Source of the DNA: Rickettsia typhi
GTDB lineage: Bacteria; Pseudomonadota; Alphaproteobacteria; Rickettsiales; Deianiraeaceae
Length of the DNA: 61,944 nt
Direction: 5' to 3'
Assembly (NCBI GenBank): GCA_945876965.1
Contig: CAMCQG010000004.1
Coordinates: 1-61,944 of the forward strand
The number at the start of each line of letters is the position of its first letter. Position 1 is the first letter of the stretch. Below the pieces are notes generated by a model. The model did not search any database. It was not told the origin of the DNA and saw only the letters and a program-made list of their open reading frames with translations. The translations under genes were made by a program, and so were the position numbers. Below, piece after piece: positions 50,794 through 58,636 of this stretch.

Positions 50794-51334
50794 TTATCAC
50801 GGTATCATAAAATGCCAAAGTTCTTTTTACCCCATCGCTAACATGTTTGCACGAAATTGTTGATCCAGAAACATTTTGAATTACCCCGTCGTTTAATTTA
50901 AAATTATCATTTTGTGTTCTTCCAACAAACTGATCTTTCCATTCTTTATCCAAAACACCCTCACCATAGCTTTCGTTATATTCTAAAATTTCAATCATTT
51001 TTACCGTTCCATCAAGATTTATTGCCACAGCGTAAACAATAATTTCGTGCTTACCATAAACTTTATCTATAACAATATGACCTATCGTATTATTTTTTTT
51101 ATCTTTTGCAACAATATAATTAATATTATCATCAAAAACAGAAATAGATAAATTTTCTATTGTATCTTTTTGTTTTTCACTTAAATCTATTTTTTTATTT
51201 TCAAAACTTTTGGCATTTTTAAAACTAATTGTTTGAAAATCTTGAATAGATATAAAATTAGATGCAATAACCTGCATTGGTGTAGCCATTATAAAAGCAG
51301 AGGTTAAAAGCAAAAAATCATTTTTTTTAGCCAT
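50777..51334 (-). CDS. Secreted FMN-binding-domain protein
   Basis: 185 residues: a signal peptide (about 1-25, ending VIASN), then an FMN-binding domain like those of NqrC, RnfG and related redox proteins (about 75-180). The acceptor motif is SGST (156-159), Thr159 being the expected site of FMN attachment, within QNVSGSTISCKHVSDGVKR, and the ESYGEG loop precedes it. It follows an outer-membrane protein gene by 12 bases and overlaps apbE. It may pass electrons in the periplasm, but no rnf or nqr genes are in the window. Confidence 0.85.
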   Translation of the reverse strand: MAKKNDFLLLTSAFIMATPMQVIASNFISIQDFQTISFKNAKSFENKKIDLSEKQKDTIENLSISVFDDNINYIVAKDKKNNTIGHIVIDKVYGKHEIIVYAVAINLDGTVKMIEILEYNESYGEGVLDKEWKDQFVGRTQNDNFKLNDGVIQNVSGSTISCKHVSDGVKRTLAFYDTVINDKKK

Positions 51335-51346
51335 ATAAATATTATA

Positions 51347-52219
51347 TTAAGAGTTATAACCAAATTTAATTCGCAATTCATATGTTACACTGTTTTGTAA
51401 ATTTAATTGCGGCGGTGCAGACGCATATGGCGTTCCCCATATTTGCGGAAAAAATGTTGCCGATACCCACCAATTTTTACCAGCATAATTAACAACTGGT
51501 CCTGCATGAAAAACCCAGTTATCAAGCGCAGAAAAGCTATTACCATCTGGCATAAAATTTGTAAAAGCCCTTGTTTTTGAATTTGAAGCTATTCTACCCT
51601 CAAAACCAACATATATATTAGGCATCAATAAATAAGTTAAACCAGCTGTTATTTTAAGATCAAACGAATCTACATTGCTATTTGCTCCAATTGATCTGCC
51701 ATATTCTGTAATTACATTCATTACGGTAACCATCTTATCATTAAGAAAGTTTTTTTGCAACAACAATTTAGCTTCGGTAAAATATTTTTGTCTTTTTGTT
51801 CCCCAAGTTGTATCAAGCAATGAATATCCCGGCTCTAAATATAAAGCCAAACCAAATCCGTAATCATTTAAATACGGATTTATCACATTATATTTTAATG
51901 CAACTTTCATTCCATTAAATTGAAAATCTTGATTACTAAATTTTTTATCCCCCTTTGTAACATTATCAATAAAATGGCTACCATACATCAAATAATATGA
52001 AGCCTGTAAATTATTTGTTATTCCGTATTCAAATTCTGTTTGGTGATCTTGTGCATTATAATTTCCGTCAAGCTTGCCGCCTCTGTGTGTCATCCATTGA
52101 TAAATTTGCCATTTGCCTTTTGGCAATACCTCTGTATCATAACTATAATTAAAATAATTTTGATCTGCAAGAGCCGAATTTATCATCAAAAATGATAGTA
52201 AAAATAAAGCTTTTTTCAT
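51347..52219 (-). CDS. Outer-membrane beta-barrel protein
   Basis: 290 residues starting at ATG 52219 (a TTG three codons upstream is also open). A signal peptide ends near SALADQ. The rest alternates aromatic-rich beta strands and turns (WQIYQWMTHR, FEYGITNNLQASYYLMYG, VALKYNVINP, GLALYLEPGY and others), ending in a typical strand VTYELRIKFGYNS. This resembles small transport or electron-transfer-associated barrels found beside FMN-binding proteins; I do not recognise the exact family. Its place at the head of the FMN/ApbE set suggests a joint role at the cell surface. Confidence 0.72.
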   Translation of the reverse strand: MKKALFLLSFLMINSALADQNYFNYSYDTEVLPKGKWQIYQWMTHRGGKLDGNYNAQDHQTEFEYGITNNLQASYYLMYGSHFIDNVTKGDKKFSNQDFQFNGMKVALKYNVINPYLNDYGFGLALYLEPGYSLLDTTWGTKRQKYFTEAKLLLQKNFLNDKMVTVMNVITEYGRSIGANSNVDSFDLKITAGLTYLLMPNIYVGFEGRIASNSKTRAFTNFMPDGNSFSALDNWVFHAGPVVNYAGKNWWVSATFFPQIWGTPYASAPPQLNLQNSVTYELRIKFGYNS

Positions 52220-52274
52220 AAATAACAAAGTAATATAGTTTGTTATTATAATAACCTACTATATTAGTCAACCA

Positions 52275-53633
52275 TTATTTGATGTTGTTTTTTATTACAT
52301 CTGCAATTTTGCCAACAATTGCTTTTGCAAGCTTTACATCATTACATTCCACCATAATTCTAACTTTTTTTTCAGTCCCCGATCTACGAACAATAATTGA
52401 TCCACTTTGAGCCTTCAACTGCTCTTGGCGTTTATCAACCTCAACTTGAATTTTATCCCACTGAACATCAGTTATTTTATTTTCATACCACACCTCATCT
52501 TTTATTTGAGGCATTTCATCAAAAACTTTAAATATTTCGCTAGCTTTTTGTCTGCTTTGACGCAATATTGTTGCAACCAAAAGACCAACGGCTAATCCAT
52601 CGCCTGTGCTGCCAAAATCTCCTAAAATAATATGACCTGAATTTTCGCCACCAAAATTTATGCCACTTTTTATCATTTCTTCAGATACATGTTTGTCGCC
52701 AACACGAGTTCTGATTACAGAAACTCCAACTTTATCAAGATGTCTATCCAAATTACCATTAGACATTATTGTGGCAACAATTGCTGATTTACTTAATAAA
52801 TCTCGTTTTTTAAAATAAACAGCAATCAAGGCTAACAATTGATCGCCACTTGCAACTTCGCCTTTTTCGTCAACAATCACAATTCTGTCTGCATCTCCAT
52901 CAAGGGCAATTCCAAAATCTGCTCCGTTTTCAATAACGGTTTTGCTCAATATTTCTGGATGCATCGAGCCACAATTTTCGTTTATATTAAAGCCATTTGG
53001 TGAGTTTCCTATTTTTATAACTTCTGCCCCAAGTTCCCAAAAAACTTCGCCTGCTATTCTGTGTGCTGCCCCATTTGCCGAATCTACAACAATTTTCATT
53101 CCGTGTAAATCTTCTTCTTTTGGGAAAATCGTTTTTAAATATTCTATATATCTTCCATATGCATCTTCAATTTTAATTTCTTGCCCTAATTTATCGTTAT
53201 GGCAACATAAATCATCAAAAGAACTATTCAAAACCAATTCTTCAATCTCATTTTCAACAACCGGAGACAACTTAAATCCTTTTTTATCAAACAATTTTAT
53301 ACCATTATCATAATACGGATTGTGCGAAGCCGAAATCATAACCCCCGCATCACATCGCATTTGACGAGTTAAAAAACTAATCGCTGGCGTAGGCAAAGGA
53401 CCGGTGGTGAACACATTTGCACCAGCTGCAATAAACCCAGCACACAAGGCATTTTCTATCATATAACTAGATTTTCTCGTGTCTTTACCGATAATAATTC
53501 TGCATTCTCCGTCTGGCGACAATTGACGCAATTTATACCCAAAGGCCATTGCAACCTTCATCATGTTATCGGGCGTAATAGGATAAACATTCGCCCTGCC
53601 TCTAATTCCGTCTGTTCCAAAAAGTTTTGTCAT
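52275..53633 (-). CDS. glmM: Phosphoglucosamine mutase GlmM
   Basis: GlmM converts glucosamine-6-P to glucosamine-1-P for UDP-GlcNAc synthesis (peptidoglycan and LPS). The ATG at 53633 begins MTKLFGTDGIRGRA, the canonical N-terminus; the open frame upstream is discarded. The active-site serine is in MISASHNP (S103), the metal loop is ALDGDADRI and the sugar loop GGENSGHI. A phosphate loop VRRSGTEKKVRIMVE closes the enzyme. Length 453 is typical. The outer-membrane/flavin genes follow after 55 bases. Confidence 0.96.
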   Translation of the reverse strand: MTKLFGTDGIRGRANVYPITPDNMMKVAMAFGYKLRQLSPDGECRIIIGKDTRKSSYMIENALCAGFIAAGANVFTTGPLPTPAISFLTRQMRCDAGVMISASHNPYYDNGIKLFDKKGFKLSPVVENEIEELVLNSSFDDLCCHNDKLGQEIKIEDAYGRYIEYLKTIFPKEEDLHGMKIVVDSANGAAHRIAGEVFWELGAEVIKIGNSPNGFNINENCGSMHPEILSKTVIENGADFGIALDGDADRIVIVDEKGEVASGDQLLALIAVYFKKRDLLSKSAIVATIMSNGNLDRHLDKVGVSVIRTRVGDKHVSEEMIKSGINFGGENSGHIILGDFGSTGDGLAVGLLVATILRQSRQKASEIFKVFDEMPQIKDEVWYENKITDVQWDKIQVEVDKRQEQLKAQSGSIIVRRSGTEKKVRIMVECNDVKLAKAIVGKIADVIKNNIK

Positions 53634-53644
53634 ATTTTTATTAA

Positions 53645-53824
53645 TTATCGTTTTGATTTTGTCATTTTGTACATACAAAATACAACCCAGAATATTTCAA
53701 AAAAAATTATTATTTCGTAATATACACTAAATAAGCGAGACAAAAATGATGTTGCAAGTAGTAAATACCCAAAGCCGTCCAGCAACCCTCTCCAAGCCTC
53801 AAAATCCAATTGTTTTTTTTGCAT
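53645..53824 (-). CDS. Tiny two-helix membrane protein, cassette gene B (copy 1)
   Basis: Start ATG 53824 (an upstream ATG at 53860 is also open but would overlap the preceding gene). 59 residues: MQKKQLDFEAWRGLLDGFGY, a hydrophobic stretch, FSVYYE, a second hydrophobic stretch, then KMTKSKR. A clear paralogue is at 55313-55516 (FSFEMWKALIETVGYVLLAT and SKR end). Both are located directly after a 39-43-codon single-helix protein. No family known to me; an amphipathic helix then two membrane helices recall small accessory or immunity-like membrane proteins. It lies 11 bases before the glmM start region. Confidence 0.65.
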   Translation of the reverse strand: MQKKQLDFEAWRGLLDGFGYLLLATSFLSRLFSVYYEIIIFFEIFWVVFCMYKMTKSKR

Positions 53825-53825
53825 T

Positions 53826-53945
53826 TTATTTTTTAATAAACTTATTAGATGTTCCCGCATACCATATCGCTAACGATCCGGCAATTAACATAGTAAGCAC
53901 AATTGCACCAAAGACATCTGGGCCGAATAAAGAATTTTGAACCAT
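53826..53945 (-). CDS. Tiny single-helix membrane protein, cassette gene A (copy 1)
   Basis: A 39-residue ORF: MVQNSLFGPDVFGAIVLTML then IAGSLAIWYAGTSNKFIKK. Its paralogue is at 55500-55631 (MAQNHFFSPDTFGLIFLSLL then IGGVLLAWYVGTAQRFSSHG). Each shows [MVQN/MAQN]-x-[LF]F-x-PD-x-FG, one membrane helix, W-Y-x-GT and a basic or polar tail. Conservation between the two copies, with changes concentrated as expected for a real protein, supports it strongly despite the small size. It stops one base before gene B starts. The inverted repeat 21 bases upstream is identical in the second cassette. Confidence 0.65.
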   Translation of the reverse strand: MVQNSLFGPDVFGAIVLTMLIAGSLAIWYAGTSNKFIKK

Positions 53946-53998
53946 ACAAAAACAAATTATTTTATAATATCTTTTGTGATATTTTATAAATTGCAACT
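53946..53998 (-). repeat. Upstream repeat with inverted repeat, cassette 1 (second copy 55632-55684)
   Basis: These 53 bases match 55632-55684 without gaps, with only a few mismatches. Both contain the dyad AATATC-TTTTGT-GATATT (53966-53983 and 55652-55669), exactly 21 bases ahead of gene A in both cassettes. It is a candidate operator or an attenuating hairpin. Confidence 0.65.
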
Positions 53999-53999
53999 T

Positions 54000-54305
54000 T
54001 TAAATAGGGTTGTCATTTTTTTGTTTAAAATAATAAACAATCATTGTAATGGCGGTGCAAAAGTTGATAACTTGCCACCAATTCCTTTTGAAATGGATTG
54101 CAAAAACAGGATTATACAAAACGGCAAAAAATATCATTATATAGAACCATTTTTCTTGTTTTTTATCTTTTGCGTTGCTTGCAAAATAGATAGACATACC
54201 ACATATGATTATTTTTAAAAACCGATAATAACCATATGGATTTATTGGTAATATTGCCCAAAATAATAAACAGGCTGCGATTATTGATTCTTTTTTATGT
54301 TTCAT
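54000..54305 (-). CDS. Small membrane protein (DUF6804-like)
   Basis: 101 residues with about three hydrophobic segments. The pattern AILPINPYGYYRFLKIIICG, then KQEKWFYIMIFFAVLYNP, then VINFCTAITMIVYYF resembles the small bacterial membrane family in which a Pro-Tyr-Gly-Tyr-Tyr motif and a later W-x-x-x-N block recur (DUF6804, as I recall it). Function unknown. A fragment of a second copy of this gene is visible at 54553-54632. It ends directly before the upstream repeat of cassette 1. Confidence 0.6.
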   Translation of the reverse strand: MKHKKESIIAACLLFWAILPINPYGYYRFLKIIICGMSIYFASNAKDKKQEKWFYIMIFFAVLYNPVFAIHFKRNWWQVINFCTAITMIVYYFKQKNDNPI

Positions 54306-54326
54306 ATTTGATTGTATTTATTGTGT

Positions 54327-54533
54327 TTATAGCAGAAAGAAAACAAGCCAATATAGTGGCCATAATGAGGCATATAAGCAATGAATTGGTGTAGAGACAA
54401 ACCAAATGAAATGCTCAGTCCAATTGGACGGATATCCTCTGCCAAATGTTACAAATAAAAAAGTCAATAAACATATTATGGCATAGAGTCCAGTTAATAT
54501 TTCTTTAAATTTTTCAATATTAGATTTTTGCAT
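54327..54533 (-). CDS. Small membrane protein of unknown function
   Basis: 68 residues with two hydrophobic helices (ILTGLYAIICLLTFLFVTFG, and a C-terminal SLWPLYWLVFF) and a polar loop WTEHFIW between. The terminal PLYW motif recurs in small membrane proteins of many bacteria, but I do not know a function. It ends 21 bases before the DUF6804-like start. Confidence 0.5.
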   Translation of the reverse strand: MQKSNIEKFKEILTGLYAIICLLTFLFVTFGRGYPSNWTEHFIWFVSTPIHCLYASLWPLYWLVFFLL

Positions 54534-54552
54534 TTATGAGATAAATTAAATT

Positions 54553-54632
54553 TTATATAATGAAGACCCAAACATCATTTTTTTTAAAATAATAAACAGG
54601 AATTGTAATGGAGGCGCAAAAGTTAATAATTA
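54553..54632 (-). pseudogene. 3' fragment of a second DUF6804-like gene
   Basis: On the reverse strand INFCASITIPVYYFKKNDVW matches the end of the DUF6804-like gene (INFCTAITMIVYYFKQKNDN), with clear similarity at DNA level (for example AATAATAAACA and GGCGCAAAAGTTAATAA against GGTGCAAAAGTTGATAA). There is no gene in front of it; it starts within the stop of the 54630-54962 gene. It is a recombination scar that ends at TAA 54553-54555. Confidence 0.65.
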
Positions 54633-54962
54633 TTTCAAAAGCGACAAACTAAAGATAATTGTTGAAAACACAACCATTATAATATAGATTTTTGTGAGAA
54701 TTGCCCATATCTGATTTTTATTTATATCCTTTTGATAATTTGTAGCAGATTGCCACAAGCCAACTGTTTGCAACACAGAAACAATGATAAATACTATTGA
54801 TAATCCCAATCTTGCTTGTAAGTCTTCAACAAATGTCAAATAATCGATTATTCTATTATCCAAGATATTAAAAGGTGGGTTAATCAGCCAAAATGATTTC
54901 CACAAAGGTATTTCGCCATTCCAATATTTAACAAAAAAATTTTTACCAGCAGATTGTTCCAT
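54630..54962 (-). CDS. Membrane protein with a YW-G-x-PLWKSFW motif
   Basis: 110 residues. The N-terminal KYWNGEIPLWKSFWL is an amphipathic, aromatic-rich element that I have seen at the start of small proteobacterial membrane proteins; helices follow near 52-72 and 85-108, with a middle GLWQSATNYQ. Its start is 27 bases from the C-box pair, so it is the likeliest second target of the regulator, divergent from it. Function unknown. Confidence 0.6.
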   Translation of the reverse strand: MEQSAGKNFFVKYWNGEIPLWKSFWLINPPFNILDNRIIDYLTFVEDLQARLGLSIVFIIVSVLQTVGLWQSATNYQKDINKNQIWAILTKIYIIMVVFSTIIFSLSLLK

Positions 54963-54989
54963 TTGTAAGATAAATTAAATTTTTAATAT

Positions 54990-55015
54990 GACTGTCAGTC
55001 TATGGACTAATAGTC
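54990..55015. promoter_or_regulatory. Tandem C-box operator of the restriction-modification controller type
   Basis: Two perfect palindromes, GACTGTCAGTC (54990-55000) and GACTAATAGTC (55005-55015), are separated by TATG. This is exactly the GACT-N3-AGTC, N4, GACT-N3-AGTC layout bound by two dimers of a controller (C) protein in type II restriction-modification loci. The site lies 41 bases ahead of the C-like gene and 27 bases ahead of the divergent membrane-protein gene, so it can serve both. Confidence 0.85.
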
Positions 55016-55056
55016 GTATTTAATATAAAAGTCAAGATTATAAATCTTTATTTGTT

Positions 55057-55305
55057 ATGCTGGGCTTTAAAAAAATAAACAACACGGTCAATTATGACGA
55101 TATTTTGGTGCAATTTGGCAAAAATTTAAAAAGAATAAGACTTGAAAAGAAGATAACACAAGAAAAGCTTGCCTTGGAGAACAATTTTGACCCAACATAT
55201 ATTTCTTTATTAGAAAGAGGCAAAAGAAACCCTTCGCTAAAAACAATATATCAATTGGCCTGTTTTTTAGATGTGCAAATTGCAGATTTGGTGCGAATAA
55301 GTTAG
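55057..55305 (+). CDS. Controller (C)-protein-like helix-turn-helix regulator
   Basis: An 82-residue XRE/HTH_3 protein of the size and form of C proteins, which autoregulate and time restriction-modification genes. Helices: LVQFGKNLKRIRLEKKITQE (about 18-37), then the recognition region NNFDPTYISLLERGKRNPSL (43-62), matching C.AhdI/C.PvuII-type 'L.r.yIs.iErGkrN'. The tandem C-boxes just upstream support the assignment strongly. No restriction enzyme or methyltransferase gene lies within the window, so it is an orphan here. Confidence 0.8.
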   Translation: MLGFKKINNTVNYDDILVQFGKNLKRIRLEKKITQEKLALENNFDPTYISLLERGKRNPSLKTIYQLACFLDVQIADLVRIS

Positions 55306-55312
55306 GTGCGAT

Positions 55313-55516
55313 TTATCGTTTTGAAGAAATCATTTTTAATGCACAAAATATTATCAAAACAGTTTCTAAAATTATAACTATTTCGTAATATTTACCAAAT
55401 ATTTTGGATATAAAAGATGTTGCCAGCAAAACATAACCAACGGTTTCAATCAGTGCCTTCCACATTTCAAAACTGAATTTATGGACCTGTTGTTTAGGCT
55501 TATTTTTCATGCCCAT
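55313..55516 (-). CDS. Tiny two-helix membrane protein, cassette gene B (copy 2)
   Basis: 67 residues with paralogy to 53645-53824: FSFEMWKALIETVGYVLLAT against LDFEAWRGLLDGFGYLLLAT, then a shared YYE and a shared final SKR. Two membrane helices. ATG at 55516 or 55510 both fit. It overlaps the end of gene A by 17 bases (in copy 1 the two genes are one base apart), and converges with the C-like gene, whose stop is eight bases away. Reading from dciA could also reach it. Confidence 0.65.
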   Translation of the reverse strand: MGMKNKPKQQVHKFSFEMWKALIETVGYVLLATSFISKIFGKYYEIVIILETVLIIFCALKMISSKR

Positions 55517-55631
55517 GAGAGCTAAATCGCTGAGCAGTTCCTACATACCACGCCAACAAAACACCGCCAATCAGCAATGATAAAAAAATTAAACCGAATG
55601 TATCAGGGCTGAAAAAATGATTCTGTGCCAT
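55500..55631 (-). CDS. Tiny single-helix membrane protein, cassette gene A (copy 2)
   Basis: 43 residues: MAQNHFFSPDTFGLIFLSLL, IGGVLLAWYVGTAQRFSSHG, HEK. The ATG at 55631 is chosen, as the aligned copy 1 starts at the same place; the open frame to 55682 carries no conserved residues. It shares the MxQNxxFxPDxFG start, membrane helix and WYxGT with copy 1. The 55652-55669 inverted repeat is 21 bases upstream. It is followed by gene B (overlap 17 bases). Confidence 0.65.
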   Translation of the reverse strand: MAQNHFFSPDTFGLIFLSLLIGGVLLAWYVGTAQRFSSHGHEK

Positions 55632-55711
55632 AAAAAAACAAATTATTTGATAATATCTTTTGTGATATTTTATAATTTGCAATTGTTATTGTGTAAAAAA
55701 TATATTTGTTT

Positions 55712-56038
55712 TTAATCAATAATTTTAATGTTATCTATTGCTTGGTGGCCGCAAAATTGATTAATTTTTTCTATAATAATACTTTTGTTATAAGTTATAT
55801 GTTGTCTATCTTTTAATGTTACGCTATCTACAAACAATACAACCGATTTTCCGTTGTGGGTAATTTTTGATGGCTTATATTTGCCGGACAATTCCTCACC
55901 GACAATATTGTTCCATTCGGTAATTATTTTATTGTTTTCAAAGCCGCGTTTTTTAAAAACATCATTCATTGCCGTGGCGGTTGCCTCTTTTAGGGTTGTA
56001 AATTTATCGCGATAAGCGATTGTTTTATAAAAGGCCAT
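55712..56038 (-). CDS. dciA: DciA-like (DUF721) helicase-loading protein
   Basis: DciA loads the replicative helicase DnaB at origins in bacteria lacking DnaC. The 108-residue protein fits the DUF721 domain: a helical N-terminal part (LKEATATAMNDVFKKRGFEN), IITEWNNIVGEELSGKYKPS (family: W..vvG..ia.h..p), then LFVDSVTLKDRQHITYNKS. It overlaps the TPR gene by 14 bases and follows infA. Family is likely; the role is inferred from other bacteria. Confidence 0.75.
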   Translation of the reverse strand: MAFYKTIAYRDKFTTLKEATATAMNDVFKKRGFENNKIITEWNNIVGEELSGKYKPSKITHNGKSVVLFVDSVTLKDRQHITYNKSIIIEKINQFCGHQAIDNIKIID

Positions 56039-56642
56039 TTCTTGTTTTTGTTATATAATTATTTATCTTTGTGTTATCTGGGTTTTTATCGTCAAATTCT
56101 GTTGCGCGAATAAAATCGTATAATGCCATATCGTATTTTTTTAGCATATAAAAACACATTCCGCGGTTAAAAAATTGATTTGCCGCTTCGCAATGATATT
56201 TAAAATGAGATTTATCAATTATATCAATTGTTATATTTGTATTATTTGCAAAAATACATAAATTTCCAAGGGTTTCTTTTGCTATAAAAGCATTTTTCAT
56301 AGGATTTTGTTCACCAGAATAATCGTGACGATATAAGAATTTTGCTTTTATAAAATCGCCTTTGTTATAATATAATGCAGAGGCGATAAAATGATATGCA
56401 GAATGATAACTCCAAACAATATTTGCAGATTTTATAAAATATTTTAATGCTAAATCGTATTTTTGTTGCATAAATAAACTACATGCTAAATTATGTAAAA
56501 TATCTGGATCTTGTGGGTATTTAAGTGAATAATCTAAATATTGCTCACTTGCTTGGATATATTTATCATTTTGATAAAATATATTAGATAGCTCGCTATC
56601 TAATAATAATGATAATTTAGGTTTTTCTATGTTTTTTAACAA
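56025..56642 (-). CDS. Tetratricopeptide-repeat protein
   Basis: 205 residues with TPR-like units: [40 protein letters not shown], then [20 protein letters not shown] and a late [20 protein letters not shown]. These make a protein-binding superhelix. No signal peptide. It overlaps infA upstream by 26 bases and dciA downstream by 14, so the three are translated as one unit. Partner proteins are unknown. Confidence 0.75.
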   Translation of the reverse strand: MLKNIEKPKLSLLLDSELSNIFYQNDKYIQASEQYLDYSLKYPQDPDILHNLACSLFMQQKYDLALKYFIKSANIVWSYHSAYHFIASALYYNKGDFIKAKFLYRHDYSGEQNPMKNAFIAKETLGNLCIFANNTNITIDIIDKSHFKYHCEAANQFFNRGMCFYMLKKYDMALYDFIRATEFDDKNPDNTKINNYITKTRNGLL

Positions 56643-56844
56643 TTCTACCTTTACTTAAATCATATGTTGACATTGCCACAGTTACTTTGTCGTTTATAGA
56701 AATTGTAATGCTATTTTTGCGTATTTTTCCAGAAATATGTGCAGTAATTATATGATCATTACTCAATCTAACTCTAAAAATTGCATTAGCGAATTGCTCC
56801 TCAACAACCCCTTCCATCTCGATAGTACTGTCTTCTTTTGCCAT
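56617..56844 (-). CDS. infA: Translation initiation factor IF-1
   Basis: IF-1 binds the ribosomal A site during initiation. It is a small OB-fold protein of 75 residues: [16 protein letters not shown], then [20 protein letters not shown] (family: FrV.L.nGh...ahisGKmR), and ending [10 protein letters not shown]. The family's surface Arg/Lys residues are present. The TPR gene starts within its last 26 bases. Many relatives place infA in other contexts, so this operon is lineage specific. Confidence 0.94.
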   Translation of the reverse strand: MAKEDSTIEMEGVVEEQFANAIFRVRLSNDHIITAHISGKIRKNSITISINDKVTVAMSTYDLSKGRIVKKHRKT

Positions 56845-56972
56845 AAAATATATTGTTATTTATTAAAATAGTTTAGTATAAAATAAAAATGTCAAGATTA
56901 ATTTAATATTTAATTCTTGACTGTTATTTTTTTTATTTAATTGTCTTTTTTAAATCCGTATCAAACTGTTTT

Positions 56973-58169
56973 ATGTACAAAATAACAAAGTTTTATAAAA
57001 TCGGTTTGTGTTTTGCTTTTTTTAGCGAATTTATTGCCATATACCCACTTTATAATCTAATTTTTAAGGATAGCGGAATTTCTCCAATATACATTGCAAC
57101 ATTGTTGATTATACAAAAAACATCTAAAATGTTGTTCGATATACCAAGTGGTTTTATAGCTGATATATACGGCAGAAGAAGTATTTTTATATTTGGAATA
57201 ATGCTAAAAATAGGAATGCTTTTATTGTTCCTGATAAAACCATGCTTTATATCTTTTGCAATTGCAATGACAATGTGGGGAATAGCTATGAGCTGTTTTT
57301 TTGGAAACGAAGCTGCATATACATATGATTTTTTGCGTATTAAAAAAAGTGAAAATAAATTTTCTCGCTTTATGGGGATATATTATGTTGCTCAAAATAT
57401 TGCAACCGCTATGGCATGTTTTGTTGGTGGAATTTTATATGACGGAGGAAATGCACAAATGGCAATTATTTTAAGTATTTTTATGATGCTTGTCACTTTA
57501 TTTTTTGCATTACAATTGCCAAAATATACAAACAATCAAATGAATATTGTGTTCCCAAATGAGAACAAGATAACCAAAAATAACTTTTCATCATATCTAT
57601 CTTGTATATCAAACCCAAAAACAATGTTTTTTGTTGTTTTATTAGCAATATCAACGGCATTGTTTCTGTTCTTTTTCGATTTAAGCACCGTTATAATGAA
57701 CGATCATAATTATAGCATAAAAACTGTATCTATTGTTGTTGGAATAGTAGCTAGTATTAGAATACTGGGAAATTTAATTTCCGGTTTTATTGCCCCAAAA
57801 ACACCAATTTCATTTATTTTATCATTAATGATTCTGTTGGTGTCTTTTGTTGGCTTTGGTGCCACAACAAATAATACAATTGTTGTTATAGCAATATCTT
57901 GTTATTTAATATTTTTTACATTAATAGATCTTACCATTACAACAAAAATGCAGATTTTTATTAATTCCCAGCTTCGTGCCACAGTTATGTCAATCAGTAA
58001 TTTATTTGCATCCATTTTACTGATTGCACTCCATTTTATAAATGGATATATAGCAGAACAAGAATCTTACATGGTTGCAACACTAAATATAATGAGCATA
58101 ATATTTTGTTTGTTGCTGTTTATGATAATAGCCTATATTTACGCTTTTAGAGATAAATCTAGTAACTAA
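56973..58169 (+). CDS. Major facilitator superfamily transporter
   Basis: 398 residues with about twelve hydrophobic segments. The motif between helices 2 and 3, PSGFIADIYGRRSIFIFG, is the MFS signature (G..aDr.Grr). Helix 5 carries GGILYDGG. The substrate is not evident; drug or metabolite efflux and uptake are both possible. It is transcribed away from infA; 128 bases separate the two starts. Confidence 0.88.
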   Translation: MYKITKFYKIGLCFAFFSEFIAIYPLYNLIFKDSGISPIYIATLLIIQKTSKMLFDIPSGFIADIYGRRSIFIFGIMLKIGMLLLFLIKPCFISFAIAMTMWGIAMSCFFGNEAAYTYDFLRIKKSENKFSRFMGIYYVAQNIATAMACFVGGILYDGGNAQMAIILSIFMMLVTLFFALQLPKYTNNQMNIVFPNENKITKNNFSSYLSCISNPKTMFFVVLLAISTALFLFFFDLSTVIMNDHNYSIKTVSIVVGIVASIRILGNLISGFIAPKTPISFILSLMILLVSFVGFGATTNNTIVVIAISCYLIFFTLIDLTITTKMQIFINSQLRATVMSISNLFASILLIALHFINGYIAEQESYMVATLNIMSIIFCLLLFMIIAYIYAFRDKSSN

Positions 58170-58314
58170 CAATCATTTAATTCTTAAATATTTTATTGAT
58201 AGTGTTTTTTCTTATTTTATATACCTTAAAATAATCAGGAATATTATTGCCTCTTAGTCTTTTCTTTTTTATCGAAGCGAGCTTTGGATATTTAACATAA
58301 TTTCTTCTTACTTT

Positions 58315-58512
58315 TTATAATACCCCTCTTATATCAAAATCAAAATATATTCCATTATGGGTATTTAAGGCACACCCCGAAATAATATGCCATACCGAGC
58401 AAGCTGAGGTGGTACTTATAGCACCCAAATAATATTCGGTTACAAAAAATATATTATTATGTGGATCCAAGTATTCGTAGCTATTAATCTCTATATTATT
58501 TTGTTCTTGACT
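58315..58512 (-). other. Open frame without a start codon, possible gene remnant
   Basis: 65 codons stay open between stops (for example YLDPHNNIFFVTEYYLGAIS, then GCALNTHNGIYFDFDIRGVL), with sense codons typical of this genome, yet no ATG lies in the frame. The earliest candidate starts are TTG. It might be the tail of a lost gene, upstream of which tRNA-fMet now sits. The rest of 58170-58546 holds nothing I recognise. Confidence 0.35.
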
Positions 58513-58546
58513 TTAATAAATAAGGTACATAAATCATATTATATGA

Positions 58547-58623
<77 letters not shown>

Positions 58624-58636
58624 ATCATATTTTATA

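Noticed and set aside
53746-54218. Forward open frames across the small membrane gene cluster
   Set aside because: The reverse strand carries the paralogous, conserved small genes; the forward frames are shadows without conservation.
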